12,677 nucleotides of DNA from DASTYU01 sp035764655. GTDB lineage: Bacteria > Chloroflexota > Limnocylindria > Limnocylindrales > CSP1-4. Below are positions 5,330 through 12,677 of this stretch, piece after piece. Position 1 is the stretch's first letter, and each line of letters begins with the position of its first letter. Location: positions 1 through 12,677 of the forward strand of contig DASTYU010000067.1 in the NCBI GenBank assembly GCA_035764655.1, in the 5' to 3' direction. The position numbers and the translations under genes were made by a program. The notes beneath the pieces are model-generated. The model did no database searches. It was not told the origin of the DNA and saw only the letters and a list, made by a program, of their open reading frames with translations.

Positions 5330-7776
5330 TGGCAGCGACGGAGCGCGTCCTCCACCTCATCGGCAACTCGCACATCGATCCGGTCTGGCTGTGGCAGTGG
5401 CCCGAGGGCTACCAGGAGGTTCGGGCCACGTTCCGCTCGGCGCTCGACCGTATGAATGAGTACCCGGAGTTCATCTTCACGTGCGATTCGGCGGCGTACT
5501 ACGAATGGGTCGAGGAGATCGACCCCGAGATGTTCGAGGAGATCCGGGAGCGGGTCGCCGAAGGACGCTGGGAACTGGTCGGGGGGTGGTGGGTCGAGCC
5601 CGACTGCAACCTTCCCGGCGGCGAGTCGTTCGTCCGCCACGCGCTGATCGGGCAGGGCTATTTCCAGTCGCGCTTCGGGAGGATCGCCACGGTGGGCTAC
5701 AACGTGGACCCGTTCGGGCACCACGCGATGCTGCCCCAGATCCTGGCCAAGAGCGGCATGGACAGCTACGTGTTCATGCGTCCCGGGCCGCACGAGATGC
5801 GCCTGCCCGGGCCGATCTTCTGGTGGGAGTCCCCGGACGGCACGCGGGTCCTGGCGTTCCGCCTGCCCCACGAGTACTGCGCTCCGCGCGAGGACCTCGG
5901 CTACCACCTCGACAAGTCGATCGCCCAGCTGCCCGAACGATGGTCCGAGATGATGGCCTTCTACGGGGTCGGCAACCACGGCGGCGGTCCCACGCGCGAA
6001 AACCTCGACAGCATCCGCCGCCTCGACGGTGCGGGTGCGATGCCACGGCTGCGGCACAGCACGCCGGCCCGCTTCTTCGACGCGGTGCGCTCCTCCGGAG
6101 CCGAGCTGCCGCTGGTCAGTGAGGAGCTGCAGCACCACGCCGTCGGCTGCTACTCGGCACACTCGGGGATCAAGCGCTGGAACCGGCGCGCGGAGAACAT
6201 CCTGGCCCCGGCCGAGGCGTGGGCCGCTGTCGCGGAGCGGGTCGTCGGGCTCGCCTATCCGCGCGAGGAACTGACGAACGCCTGGAAGCAGGTCCTCTTC
6301 AACCAGTTCCACGACACCCTGGGCGGGACGGCGATCGAACCGGCCTACGACGACGCCCGCGACCAGCTGGGCGAGGCGACCTCGATCGCCGGGCGGGCAC
6401 ACAACCTCGCGGTGCAGTCGATCAGCCGCCAGGCCAACCTGCCGGTGGAGCGCGGCACGTTCCCGATCATGGTCTTCAACCCGCACGTCTGGCCGGTCAG
6501 GACCGTGGTCGAGTTCGAATTCGGCGGGCTGAAGCCCACGGACGGGCTGGTCGACGAAACCGGCTCGGCCGTGCCGTTCCAGCCGACCCAGTCCTACGCG
6601 ACCGTGTCCGCATGGCGCAGCCGGATCGCACTGGACGCGGAGCTGCCGGCGCTCGGTTACCGGACGTACCGGGTGGTGCCCGATACGCCGCGCGTCGGCG
6701 CGACGACGGTCCGCGCAACCGACACGCTCCTCGAGAACGAGCGGGTCCGCCTCGAACTGGACCCCCGCAGCGGTCGCATCTCCGCGCTGGTTCTCCGGGA
6801 GGACGGCCAGGACATCGCGGACCTCGCAGACGCCCGCCGCCCACGGGCGATGGTCGTGGATGACACGTCAGACACGTGGGGGCACCGGCGGCTTGCCTAC
6901 CGCGACGAGATCGGCGAGTTCGACGTGAGGCGGGTGGGCCTCGTCGAGTCCGGCCCGGTACGAGCGATCGTGCGGGTCGAGAGCCGCTTCGGCGACTCGG
7001 AGCTGATCGAGGACTTCGTGCTGGCGGCAGGGTCGCCGACCATCGAGATCCGCGTGATCCTCGACTGGCGCGAGCACGCGAGGCTGCTCAAGCTGCGCTT
7101 CCCCACCGGCCTGCGGGACGCCGTCGCGGCGTACGAGATCCCGTACGGCGTGGTCGAACGGCCGCCGAATGGCGAGGAGGAGCCGGGCCAGCGCTGGGTC
7201 GATGCCAGCGGCCAGCTGGCCGGTGCCGGGACGTTCGGCCTGGCCCTCCTGAACGATGCGAAGTACGGCTTCGACGTGATCGACGGCGAGATCGGCGTCA
7301 CCGCCGTGCGCAGCCCGATCTACGCCCACCACGAGCCGGCAGTTCCACGACCCGACGCCCGCTACGCCTACCAGGACCAGGGCATCCAGCGCTTCACGCT
7401 GGGCCTGCTCCCGCATCGCGGCAACTGGGCCGATGCCCCGGCCACCCGCGAAGCCCTCGTCATCAACCAGCGCCCGACGGTGCTCCTCGAGTCCTTCCAC
7501 GACGGTCCGCTTGCCCAGACCGGCTCGTACCTCGGACTGGAGCCGGACAACGTCGTGGCCGGCGCGGTGAAGCTGGCCGAAGACGGCGACGATCTCGTCG
7601 TTCGCGTGGTCGAGACGGCCGGCCGCCCGGCCCCGGCGCGCATCGAGCTGCCGGCCTGGGATCGCGAGGTGGCCTTCGACATCCGGCCGTTCGAGATCCG
7701 CACGTTCCGGATCCCGCGCGATCCATCAGGCGACGTCGTTGAGACGGACCTGCTGGAGCGGCCGGCGGCGAGCTGA
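5329..7776 (+). CDS. GH38 alpha-mannosidase, cytoplasmic
   Basis: This 815-residue glycoside hydrolase of family GH38 releases alpha-linked mannose by a retaining, zinc-dependent mechanism. The ATG at 5329 shares one base with the preceding stop (TGATG) and has GGAG 4 nt upstream. The family metal ligands are visible: His15 and Asp17 in GNSHIDPVW, Asp127 in NVDPFGHH (the usual catalytic nucleophile and ligand), and His328 in NQFHDTLGG. The GNHGGGPT motif with His217 is also present. Residues about 1-270 form the catalytic barrel, 270-360 the helical region, and 380-815 the beta-rich C-terminal domains. No signal peptide is seen, so substrates must be imported first, matching the linked transporter. 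Length is typical of bacterial family members. The linkage cut (1-2, 1-3 or 1-6) cannot be read from sequence. Confidence 0.93.
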   Translation: MAATERVLHLIGNSHIDPVWLWQWPEGYQEVRATFRSALDRMNEYPEFIFTCDSAAYYEWVEEIDPEMFEEIRERVAEGRWELVGGWWVEPDCNLPGGESFVRHALIGQGYFQSRFGRIATVGYNVDPFGHHAMLPQILAKSGMDSYVFMRPGPHEMRLPGPIFWWESPDGTRVLAFRLPHEYCAPREDLGYHLDKSIAQLPERWSEMMAFYGVGNHGGGPTRENLDSIRRLDGAGAMPRLRHSTPARFFDAVRSSGAELPLVSEELQHHAVGCYSAHSGIKRWNRRAENILAPAEAWAAVAERVVGLAYPREELTNAWKQVLFNQFHDTLGGTAIEPAYDDARDQLGEATSIAGRAHNLAVQSISRQANLPVERGTFPIMVFNPHVWPVRTVVEFEFGGLKPTDGLVDETGSAVPFQPTQSYATVSAWRSRIALDAELPALGYRTYRVVPDTPRVGATTVRATDTLLENERVRLELDPRSGRISALVLREDGQDIADLADARRPRAMVVDDTSDTWGHRRLAYRDEIGEFDVRRVGLVESGPVRAIVRVESRFGDSELIEDFVLAAGSPTIEIRVILDWREHARLLKLRFPTGLRDAVAAYEIPYGVVERPPNGEEEPGQRWVDASGQLAGAGTFGLALLNDAKYGFDVIDGEIGVTAVRSPIYAHHEPAVPRPDARYAYQDQGIQRFTLGLLPHRGNWADAPATREALVINQRPTVLLESFHDGPLAQTGSYLGLEPDNVVAGAVKLAEDGDDLVVRVVETAGRPAPARIELPAWDREVAFDIRPFEIRTFRIPRDPSGDVVETDLLERPAAS

Positions 7777-10319
7777 TGCGACGCTCCATCCCGCTCGACG
7801 GGCCGGACTGGACAACGAAGGGTTACCTCGGCCTCGAGGGCGCATTGGGGGCCGCGCGACGTGGCGACGGGGGCGGCCCGGGCTGGCTGCCGGCCACCGT
7901 GCCGGGCAGCGTGGTCCACGACCTGTGGCGGGCGGGCGAGGTCCCCCACCCGTACGTCGAGCGCAACAGCCTCGCGATCGAATGGGTCGCCGAGCGTGCC
8001 TGGCTGTACCGCCGCCGGCTCTCGCTGCCGGAAGCCGCGCCGGCCGACGGCGCACGCGCCTGGCTGCACTTCGACGGTGTCGATTTCGGCGCCCAGGTCT
8101 TCCTCGACGGCGAGCCGCTCGGGCGGCACGAGGGCATGTTCACGCCGTTCGAATTCGAGGTGGGCGACCGGTTGCGGGCGGGAGCCGAGCACGAGCTGGC
8201 CGTGGTCGTCGAACCGGCGCCCGAGACCGAGCCGCAGACCGGCCGGACGAGCCGCGTGCGGATCCACAAGAGCCGCATGTCCTACGGCTGGGATTTCTGC
8301 CCGCGCATGATCCACCAGGGCATCTGGCAGCCGGTCAGCCTCGAGCTCCGCGGACAGGTTCGAATCGCCGACGCCTGGGCGCGACCGAGACTCAGCGCAG
8401 ACCATCGAAGCGCTCGGGTCACGATCCAGGTCGAGCTCGACCTGGCGGCGCCGGACCGCGTGGCGCTTTCGGCGCAGCTGAACGGCGAGTCGGCAGCCGA
8501 ATCGTTGGAGCTCGCCGGGGGTCGCCAGACGGCGCTGCTCGAGCTGGAGGTCAGCGACCCGCCACTGTGGTGGCCGAACGGCCACGGGCCATCGCCGGTG
8601 GGTCGGGTCGTGGTCCGCGCGACGGGCGCCGACGCGGTCACCGACGAGCGCAGCGTGCCCATCGGATTCCGGACGGTGGAGCTCGCGCCGAACGAGGGCG
8701 GAGACGCCGCAGCCCGCCCGTACACGTTCGTCGTCAACGGCCGGCGGATCTACACGAAGGGCTGGAACTGGGTCCCGCACGATGTCCTCCACGGCGTGCC
8801 GCGTCCGGACCGCATCGAGCACCTGACCGGGTTGCTCGCCCACGCCAACGTGAACCTCGTGCGCGTGTGGGGCGGCGGCCTGATCGAGACGCCGGCCTTC
8901 TATGACGCGTGCGATCGGCGCGGGATCATGGTCTGGCAGGAGTTCATCCAGTCCAGCTCGGGCATCGAGGACACGCCATCGGCGGATCCGGCGTTCGTGG
9001 AGCTGATGGCGCGCGAGGCCGAGCAGATCGTGCCGCTCCGCCGCAACCACCCGTCGCTCGTGCTGTGGTGCGGCGGCAACGAGCTGCAGGACGATGCCGG
9101 GCCGCTCGACGACGAGCGCTCCCCGGTGCTCGCCGCGCTGCACGAGGTCGTCCGTCGCCTGGACGGCGACCGGGCGTGGCTGCCGACCTCGCCGACCGGG
9201 CGCGTGTACCACAACCGCCTCGACGGGATCGAGCGCGACCCCGACGGCCTGCACGACGTCCACGGCCCGTGGGAGCACCAGGGCCTCGCCGCCCAGTACG
9301 ACCTGTACAACCGCGGCACCTCCCTGCTCAACAGCGAGTTCGGCGTGGAGGGCATGACCAACCGGCGAACGCACGAGGCGCTCCTCCCCAACCCTGCGCA
9401 GCGCTGGCCGGCCGGGCTCGACAGTCCGGCCTACCGCCACCTCGGCGACTGGTGGAACAACCTCCCCCTGCTCCAGGAGGCGTTCCGCGGCCGCCTCGAC
9501 GACCTCGAAACCGTGCGTCGGGCGAGCCAGCGGCTGCAGGCCGACGGGCTCCGCTACGCGGTCGAGGCGAACCGGCGACGCTGGCCGCGCAACTCCGGGT
9601 CGCTGCCGTGGCAGTTCAACGAGCCCTATCCGTTCGCCTGGTCGACCTGCGCGGTCGACCACCACGGCGACCCGAAACCGGCGTACTTCGCCGTGCGCCG
9701 GGCGTATGCCCCGGTGGCCGTCACCGCCCGCTTCGACCGTGCCCTGCTCGACGGCGCCGATCACCTCGATGCAGACGTCTGGGCGTGGACCGAGCTCGAA
9801 CCGATCAACGGCGTCGCCACGGCCCGGATCGTCGACCCGGCCGGGACGGAGCTGGCATCGAGGTCGTGGCCGGTGACCGTGGCACCCGAACGGCCGGTCC
9901 TCGCCGGACGCTTCGAGGCGCGCTTCGACGGCTCTCCGCCGGGCATGTTCCTGCTCGATCTCGCGCTGATGGACGTGGCCGGAACGACCCGCGTTACCGG
10001 GCGCTACCTCTTCGGCGGTGGACCGGACCTCGCGCCGCTACTCGACCTTGCGCCGGCGCAGCTCGACGCGGAGGTGAAGCGTGACGGCGACCGGTGGCTG
10101 ATTCGCCTCGAGCATCGGGACGGCCCGGCGGCGATCGGTGTCACGATCGAGGACGACCGCCCGATCGGCGATCCGGGCTGGGCCGAGGTCGAGGACAGCG
10201 GCTTCGACGTCCTGCCCGGGGAGGATGCCGAGGTCGCGGTGACGTGGCGCGATGCGCCGGCGACCGGTCGGCGGCTCCGGGTGAGCGCGTGGAACGTCGA
10301 CGCGGTGGCCCTCGAATGA
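7776..10319 (+). CDS. GH2 beta-mannosidase, cytoplasmic
   Basis: This 847-residue family GH2 enzyme most resembles beta-mannosidases, which release mannose from the non-reducing end of beta-1,4-mannosides. Domains in order: jelly-roll sugar-binding domain (about 1-190), Ig-like domain (190-300), catalytic TIM barrel (300-620) and a C-terminal beta domain. The barrel shows RVWGGGLIETPAFYDACDRR and VWQEF, typical of this subgroup. The acid/base is Glu436 in WCGGNEL and the nucleophile Glu521 in NSEFG, 85 residues apart. The late motif LPWQFNEPYPFAWS also fits. The gene overlaps the GH38 stop by one base (TGATG). No signal peptide is present. Paired with the alpha-mannosidase it would let the cell dismantle oligosaccharides with both anomers, such as an N-glycan core or short mannan fragments. 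Beta-glucuronidase or galactosidase activity is less likely. Confidence 0.88.
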   Translation: MRRSIPLDGPDWTTKGYLGLEGALGAARRGDGGGPGWLPATVPGSVVHDLWRAGEVPHPYVERNSLAIEWVAERAWLYRRRLSLPEAAPADGARAWLHFDGVDFGAQVFLDGEPLGRHEGMFTPFEFEVGDRLRAGAEHELAVVVEPAPETEPQTGRTSRVRIHKSRMSYGWDFCPRMIHQGIWQPVSLELRGQVRIADAWARPRLSADHRSARVTIQVELDLAAPDRVALSAQLNGESAAESLELAGGRQTALLELEVSDPPLWWPNGHGPSPVGRVVVRATGADAVTDERSVPIGFRTVELAPNEGGDAAARPYTFVVNGRRIYTKGWNWVPHDVLHGVPRPDRIEHLTGLLAHANVNLVRVWGGGLIETPAFYDACDRRGIMVWQEFIQSSSGIEDTPSADPAFVELMAREAEQIVPLRRNHPSLVLWCGGNELQDDAGPLDDERSPVLAALHEVVRRLDGDRAWLPTSPTGRVYHNRLDGIERDPDGLHDVHGPWEHQGLAAQYDLYNRGTSLLNSEFGVEGMTNRRTHEALLPNPAQRWPAGLDSPAYRHLGDWWNNLPLLQEAFRGRLDDLETVRRASQRLQADGLRYAVEANRRRWPRNSGSLPWQFNEPYPFAWSTCAVDHHGDPKPAYFAVRRAYAPVAVTARFDRALLDGADHLDADVWAWTELEPINGVATARIVDPAGTELASRSWPVTVAPERPVLAGRFEARFDGSPPGMFLLDLALMDVAGTTRVTGRYLFGGGPDLAPLLDLAPAQLDAEVKRDGDRWLIRLEHRDGPAAIGVTIEDDRPIGDPGWAEVEDSGFDVLPGEDAEVAVTWRDAPATGRRLRVSAWNVDAVALE

Positions 10320-11458
10320 GCCTCGACCGATCGTTCCTACGGCCGTGGCGTTTGCCCCCCAACCGCGTGTCGCGCTTCTACCGCGGTGGCGCGCTGCTCG
10401 AGCGATTCCGGGCGGGGGCGCTCGCGGCCGACGGGACGCCGACCCGTGACGGGACCCAGCCCGAGGATTGGGTCGGCTCCGCGATCGCCGCGTGGACCCC
10501 GCCGCTGACGCCGCCGAGCGGCGAAGGCGTCGGAACGGCCGAGATCGACGGACGGTCGTTCGCAATCGCGGATCTGCTGGCCGCCGACCCGGAGCTCGTC
10601 GCGGGCCGTGACCTCGTGGCCGCGGCGGGAACGACGACGGGCGTGTTGGTCAAGCTTCTCGATGCGGGCGTGCGCCTGCCGGTCCATGCCCACCCGAGCC
10701 GGCCATTCGCCCGCCGCTGGCTTCGCTCGTGGTTCGGCAAGACGGAGGCGTGGATCGTCGTCGCCACCCGCGAGACCGATGACCCGGAGGGACCGGTCGT
10801 GCGCATCGGCTTCCGGCGGGACTTTGATCGCGAGGAGCTGATCGATCTCATCGCCGACGAACGAACGGGCGACCTGCTCGACGCGATGCATGTCCGCCCG
10901 ACGAAGGCCGGCGACGTGTGGTTCATCCCGGCAGGCGTGCCGCACGCCATCGGGGCCGGGGTGTTCATGGTCGAGATCGAGGAGCCGACGGATTTCTCGA
11001 TCGTGGCCGAGACCGCGGACGTGCCGATCCACCCCGCTCACGCTCACCTCGGGCTCGGCTGGGAGGTCGCGATCGACGCCTTCGACCGCGAGGGACGCGA
11101 CGACGCGTGGGTCGACCGGCTTCGCCACGATGGCCGGCGTCCCGGCGATGAGGGCGACGGCTGGACGTCGACGCCGCTGCTCGATACCGCCGCCGACCCG
11201 TTCTTCCGCGCGCTGCGGCTCACCGTCCGCGGCCACGCGGCACCAGGCCTGTGGCCGCCGGCGTTCCTCGTCGCGGCAGTCATGGGCGGCCGTGGCACGG
11301 TGCGCGCGGGAGGGTCCGACCTGGCGATCCGCGCCGGTGAAACGTTCGCGATCCCGGCCGCCGCCCTCGGCTCGCTCGAGTTCGACGCCCCGGACGGGCT
11401 CGAGATCGTGTGCTGCCTGCCGCCCCGTGCCGCAGACCTCGGGGTCGGGCCGGGATGA
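10316..11458 (+). CDS. Divergent class I mannose-6-phosphate isomerase-like protein
   Basis: This 380-residue cupin protein resembles class I phosphomannose isomerases (mannose 6-phosphate to fructose 6-phosphate). The start at 10316 overlaps the GH2 stop in ATGA. The zinc site is recognisable: His124 and His126 in PVHAHP, Glu144 in GKTEAW, and His210 in AGVPHAIGAG. Two features are unusual. The first ligand is His where classical ManA proteins have Gln (QxHP). The downstream block is EIEEPTDFSI (220-229) in place of the usual QxSDxTYR, so the arginine implicated in catalysis in classical enzymes is missing. A second cupin half follows (about 295-370). The protein is longer than the roughly 315-residue Firmicutes form. 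Isomerase activity on mannose 6-phosphate fits the operon, but a different aldose phosphate is possible. Confidence 0.8.
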   Translation: MSLDRSFLRPWRLPPNRVSRFYRGGALLERFRAGALAADGTPTRDGTQPEDWVGSAIAAWTPPLTPPSGEGVGTAEIDGRSFAIADLLAADPELVAGRDLVAAAGTTTGVLVKLLDAGVRLPVHAHPSRPFARRWLRSWFGKTEAWIVVATRETDDPEGPVVRIGFRRDFDREELIDLIADERTGDLLDAMHVRPTKAGDVWFIPAGVPHAIGAGVFMVEIEEPTDFSIVAETADVPIHPAHAHLGLGWEVAIDAFDREGRDDAWVDRLRHDGRRPGDEGDGWTSTPLLDTAADPFFRALRLTVRGHAAPGLWPPAFLVAAVMGGRGTVRAGGSDLAIRAGETFAIPAAALGSLEFDAPDGLEIVCCLPPRAADLGVGPG

Positions 11459-12348
11459 CGGCCCGTGTGGCGTGCATCGGCATCGCGACCCTCGATTCGA
11501 TCGCCGTCGTCGATCGACTGCCCGAACCTGGCGAGCGGATGCCGGCCCGCGAGGCGTGCGTCGCCGGCGGTGGCGTCGCGGCGACCGCTGCGGTGACCCT
11601 CGCCCGCCTGGGCGTGCCAGTCGCGTTCATCGGCCGTGTCGCCGATGACACGGCGGGCGCGATGGTCGCCGAAGGGCTGCGCCGCGAGGGCGTGGAGACA
11701 TCCGGCCTGAGCGTGGTGCCCGGTCGGACACCGGTCACGCTGGTGTTCGTCGAAGCCGCGAGCGGCGAGCGCACGCTCGTGCCCGATACCCGGGGCGTGC
11801 CACCGATCGAGCTGACCGAGGCCGACATCGACCGCTGCTCGGTTGCGGAGTGGATCCACGTCGACCAGACGGGCCATCCGGCCGTCGCCCGACTGCGCGA
11901 CGCCGGCGTGCGCGCGAAGGTGTCGTTCGACGGCGGCAACGTCGATCGCGACTACGACCTCGGCCAGGTCAACCTGTATGCGCCGACGGAGCGGGCGCTG
12001 CTCGCCCGCTACCCGGAGCGCGCCCTCCCCGATGCTCTCGCTGCGGCCGGCGCCGAGGGCCCGCAGCTGGTGGTCGTCACGCGCGGGGCGCTGGGGAGTG
12101 TCGCGCGCAGCGACACCTCCGGCGCAATGTACCAGGCGGCCGGGTTCCAGGCCGACGTCGTCAGCACGCTCGGCGCCGGGGACGTCTTCCACGGCGCGCT
12201 ACTCGCCGCGCTGCTGGACGGGCGTCCGCTCCCCGATGCGCTGCGCTGGGCCAACGCGGCCGCCGCGCTGTCGTGCCGCGCGCTCGACGGCCGCAGCGGG
12301 ATCCCCAGCCGGGCCGAGCTGGAGGCATTCCTCGCCCGTGCCACCTGA
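11455..12348 (+). CDS. PfkB-family sugar kinase, YihV-like
   Basis: This 297-residue ribokinase-fold kinase starts at 11455, overlapping the previous stop in ATGA. The N-terminal signature is at residues 38-53 (GGG, AATAA, ARLG), followed by FIGRVADD. The C-terminal signature LGAGDVFHGALL at 239-250 contains the catalytic base Asp243; the usual Asp of DTxGAGD is Ser237 here. By eye it resembles E. coli YihV, 6-deoxy-6-sulfofructose kinase, over most of its length (RVACIGI, GGGxAATAA, FIGRV, GAGDVFHGAL, GIP near the end). It would add a phosphate at C1 of a ketose phosphate or sulfo-ketose for the aldolase encoded next. Of the YihV sulfonate-contact residues I recall (Lys27, Asn109, Arg138), only the first has a basic counterpart (Arg28). 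Phosphofructokinase-like activity on fructose 6-phosphate is therefore a strong alternative. Confidence 0.85.
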   Translation: MTARVACIGIATLDSIAVVDRLPEPGERMPAREACVAGGGVAATAAVTLARLGVPVAFIGRVADDTAGAMVAEGLRREGVETSGLSVVPGRTPVTLVFVEAASGERTLVPDTRGVPPIELTEADIDRCSVAEWIHVDQTGHPAVARLRDAGVRAKVSFDGGNVDRDYDLGQVNLYAPTERALLARYPERALPDALAAAGAEGPQLVVVTRGALGSVARSDTSGAMYQAAGFQADVVSTLGAGDVFHGALLAALLDGRPLPDALRWANAAAALSCRALDGRSGIPSRAELEAFLARAT

Positions 12349-12677
12349 CACCGGATCCGGCCTCGCCGCACTTGCCCGCCCCAGCGGTGCGTTCGCCATG
12401 GTCGCGCTGGATCAACGGGAATCCCTGCGCACGATGCTCGGCGGCGAGACGATCGCCGACCAGGCGCTCACCACCTTCAAGGTCGACGCGGCACGGGCGC
12501 TCACGCCGCACGCGTCGGCGGTCCTGCTCGACGTCGCCTTCGGCCTGGGCCCCGTGCTCGAGGCCGGGGTGCTCGCCGGGGGCTGCGGCCTGATCGTCGC
12601 CGCCGACCGGCTCGACCAGCCGCCGGGCGGCATCGTCGAGGACACCGCGCTGGACGATGCCGTGTTCGCCGACAGCG
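12338..12677 (+). CDS. Class I aldolase, YihT/LacD type (5' part, cut by window end)
   Basis: Only the first 113 residues are in the window. GTG at 12338 overlaps the kinase stop by 11 nt, with GGAGG at 12321-12325 upstream. With this start, the conserved FAM falls at residues 19-21, the same place as in E. coli YihT as I recall it. The segments AMVALDQRES (20-29), FKVDAA (47-52), TPHASAVLLD (56-65) and LIVAAD (85-90) match YihT, sulfofructose-1-phosphate aldolase, more closely than LacD, tagatose-1,6-bisphosphate aldolase. The enzyme would cut a ketose phosphate into dihydroxyacetone phosphate and a three-carbon aldehyde through a lysine Schiff base. That lysine and the substrate-specificity arginines lie past the window end, so the substrate cannot be judged here. 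Confidence 0.85.
   Translation, partial: MPPDTGSGLAALARPSGAFAMVALDQRESLRTMLGGETIADQALTTFKVDAARALTPHASAVLLDVAFGLGPVLEAGVLAGGCGLIVAADRLDQPPGGIVEDTALDDAVFADS

Noticed and set aside
7368..9764. Very long antisense open frame opposite the GH38 and GH2 genes
   Set aside because: Long stop-free antisense frames are expected in high-GC coding DNA. This one has no recognisable family motif, and the plus strand encodes two well-supported enzymes.
1..12677. Mobile elements, CRISPR arrays, tRNA or rRNA genes
   Set aside because: I saw no transposase or integrase motifs, no regularly spaced repeats and no tRNA- or rRNA-like sequence. The window is occupied by one coherent operon.

Overview
The window is a high-GC bacterial segment carrying one plus-strand operon for uptake and breakdown of mannose-type glycosides. 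It contains ten genes, the last cut by the window end. Every junction from the second permease onward is an overlap or a gap of at most 10 nt, so the genes look co-transcribed and translationally coupled. High GC, frequent GTG starts and a lipoprotein with a long Ser/Ala/Pro/Gly linker fit a Chloroflexota (for example Limnocylindria-like) or actinobacterial genome. That assignment is a low-confidence inference, because no rRNA or other phylogenetic marker is present.

Layout: 1-343 is a regulatory region. It holds a consensus-like promoter (59-88), a 20-bp near-perfect palindrome of LacI-operator type over the expected transcription start (91-110), a leader of about 230 nt with small hairpins, and a good ribosome binding site. 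344-3710 encodes a CUT1-type sugar ABC importer (lipoprotein binding protein and two permeases) with no ATPase gene. 3721-5329 encodes a ROK sugar kinase and a GmhA-like SIS phosphosugar isomerase. 5329-10319 encodes two cytoplasmic glycosidases, a GH38 alpha-mannosidase and a GH2 beta-mannosidase. 10316-12677 encodes a divergent class I mannose-6-phosphate isomerase-like protein, a PfkB kinase resembling YihV, and the N-terminal 113 residues of a class I aldolase resembling YihT.

Proposed working order (inference): manno-oligosaccharides are imported intact and cut inside the cell by the two mannosidases. The sugar is phosphorylated by the ROK kinase and converted to a ketose phosphate by the ManA-like and/or SIS isomerase. 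It is phosphorylated again by the PfkB kinase and split by the aldolase to triose phosphates. The most unusual point is the YihV/YihT-like pair, whose best-known relatives act in sulfoquinovose catabolism (sulfo-EMP). Here it sits behind mannosidases, and two of the three sulfonate-contacting residues I recall from YihV are not kept. The operon may therefore be a self-contained EMP-like route for mannose or a mannose-like sugar, with sulfo-sugar or heptose substrates as less likely alternatives.
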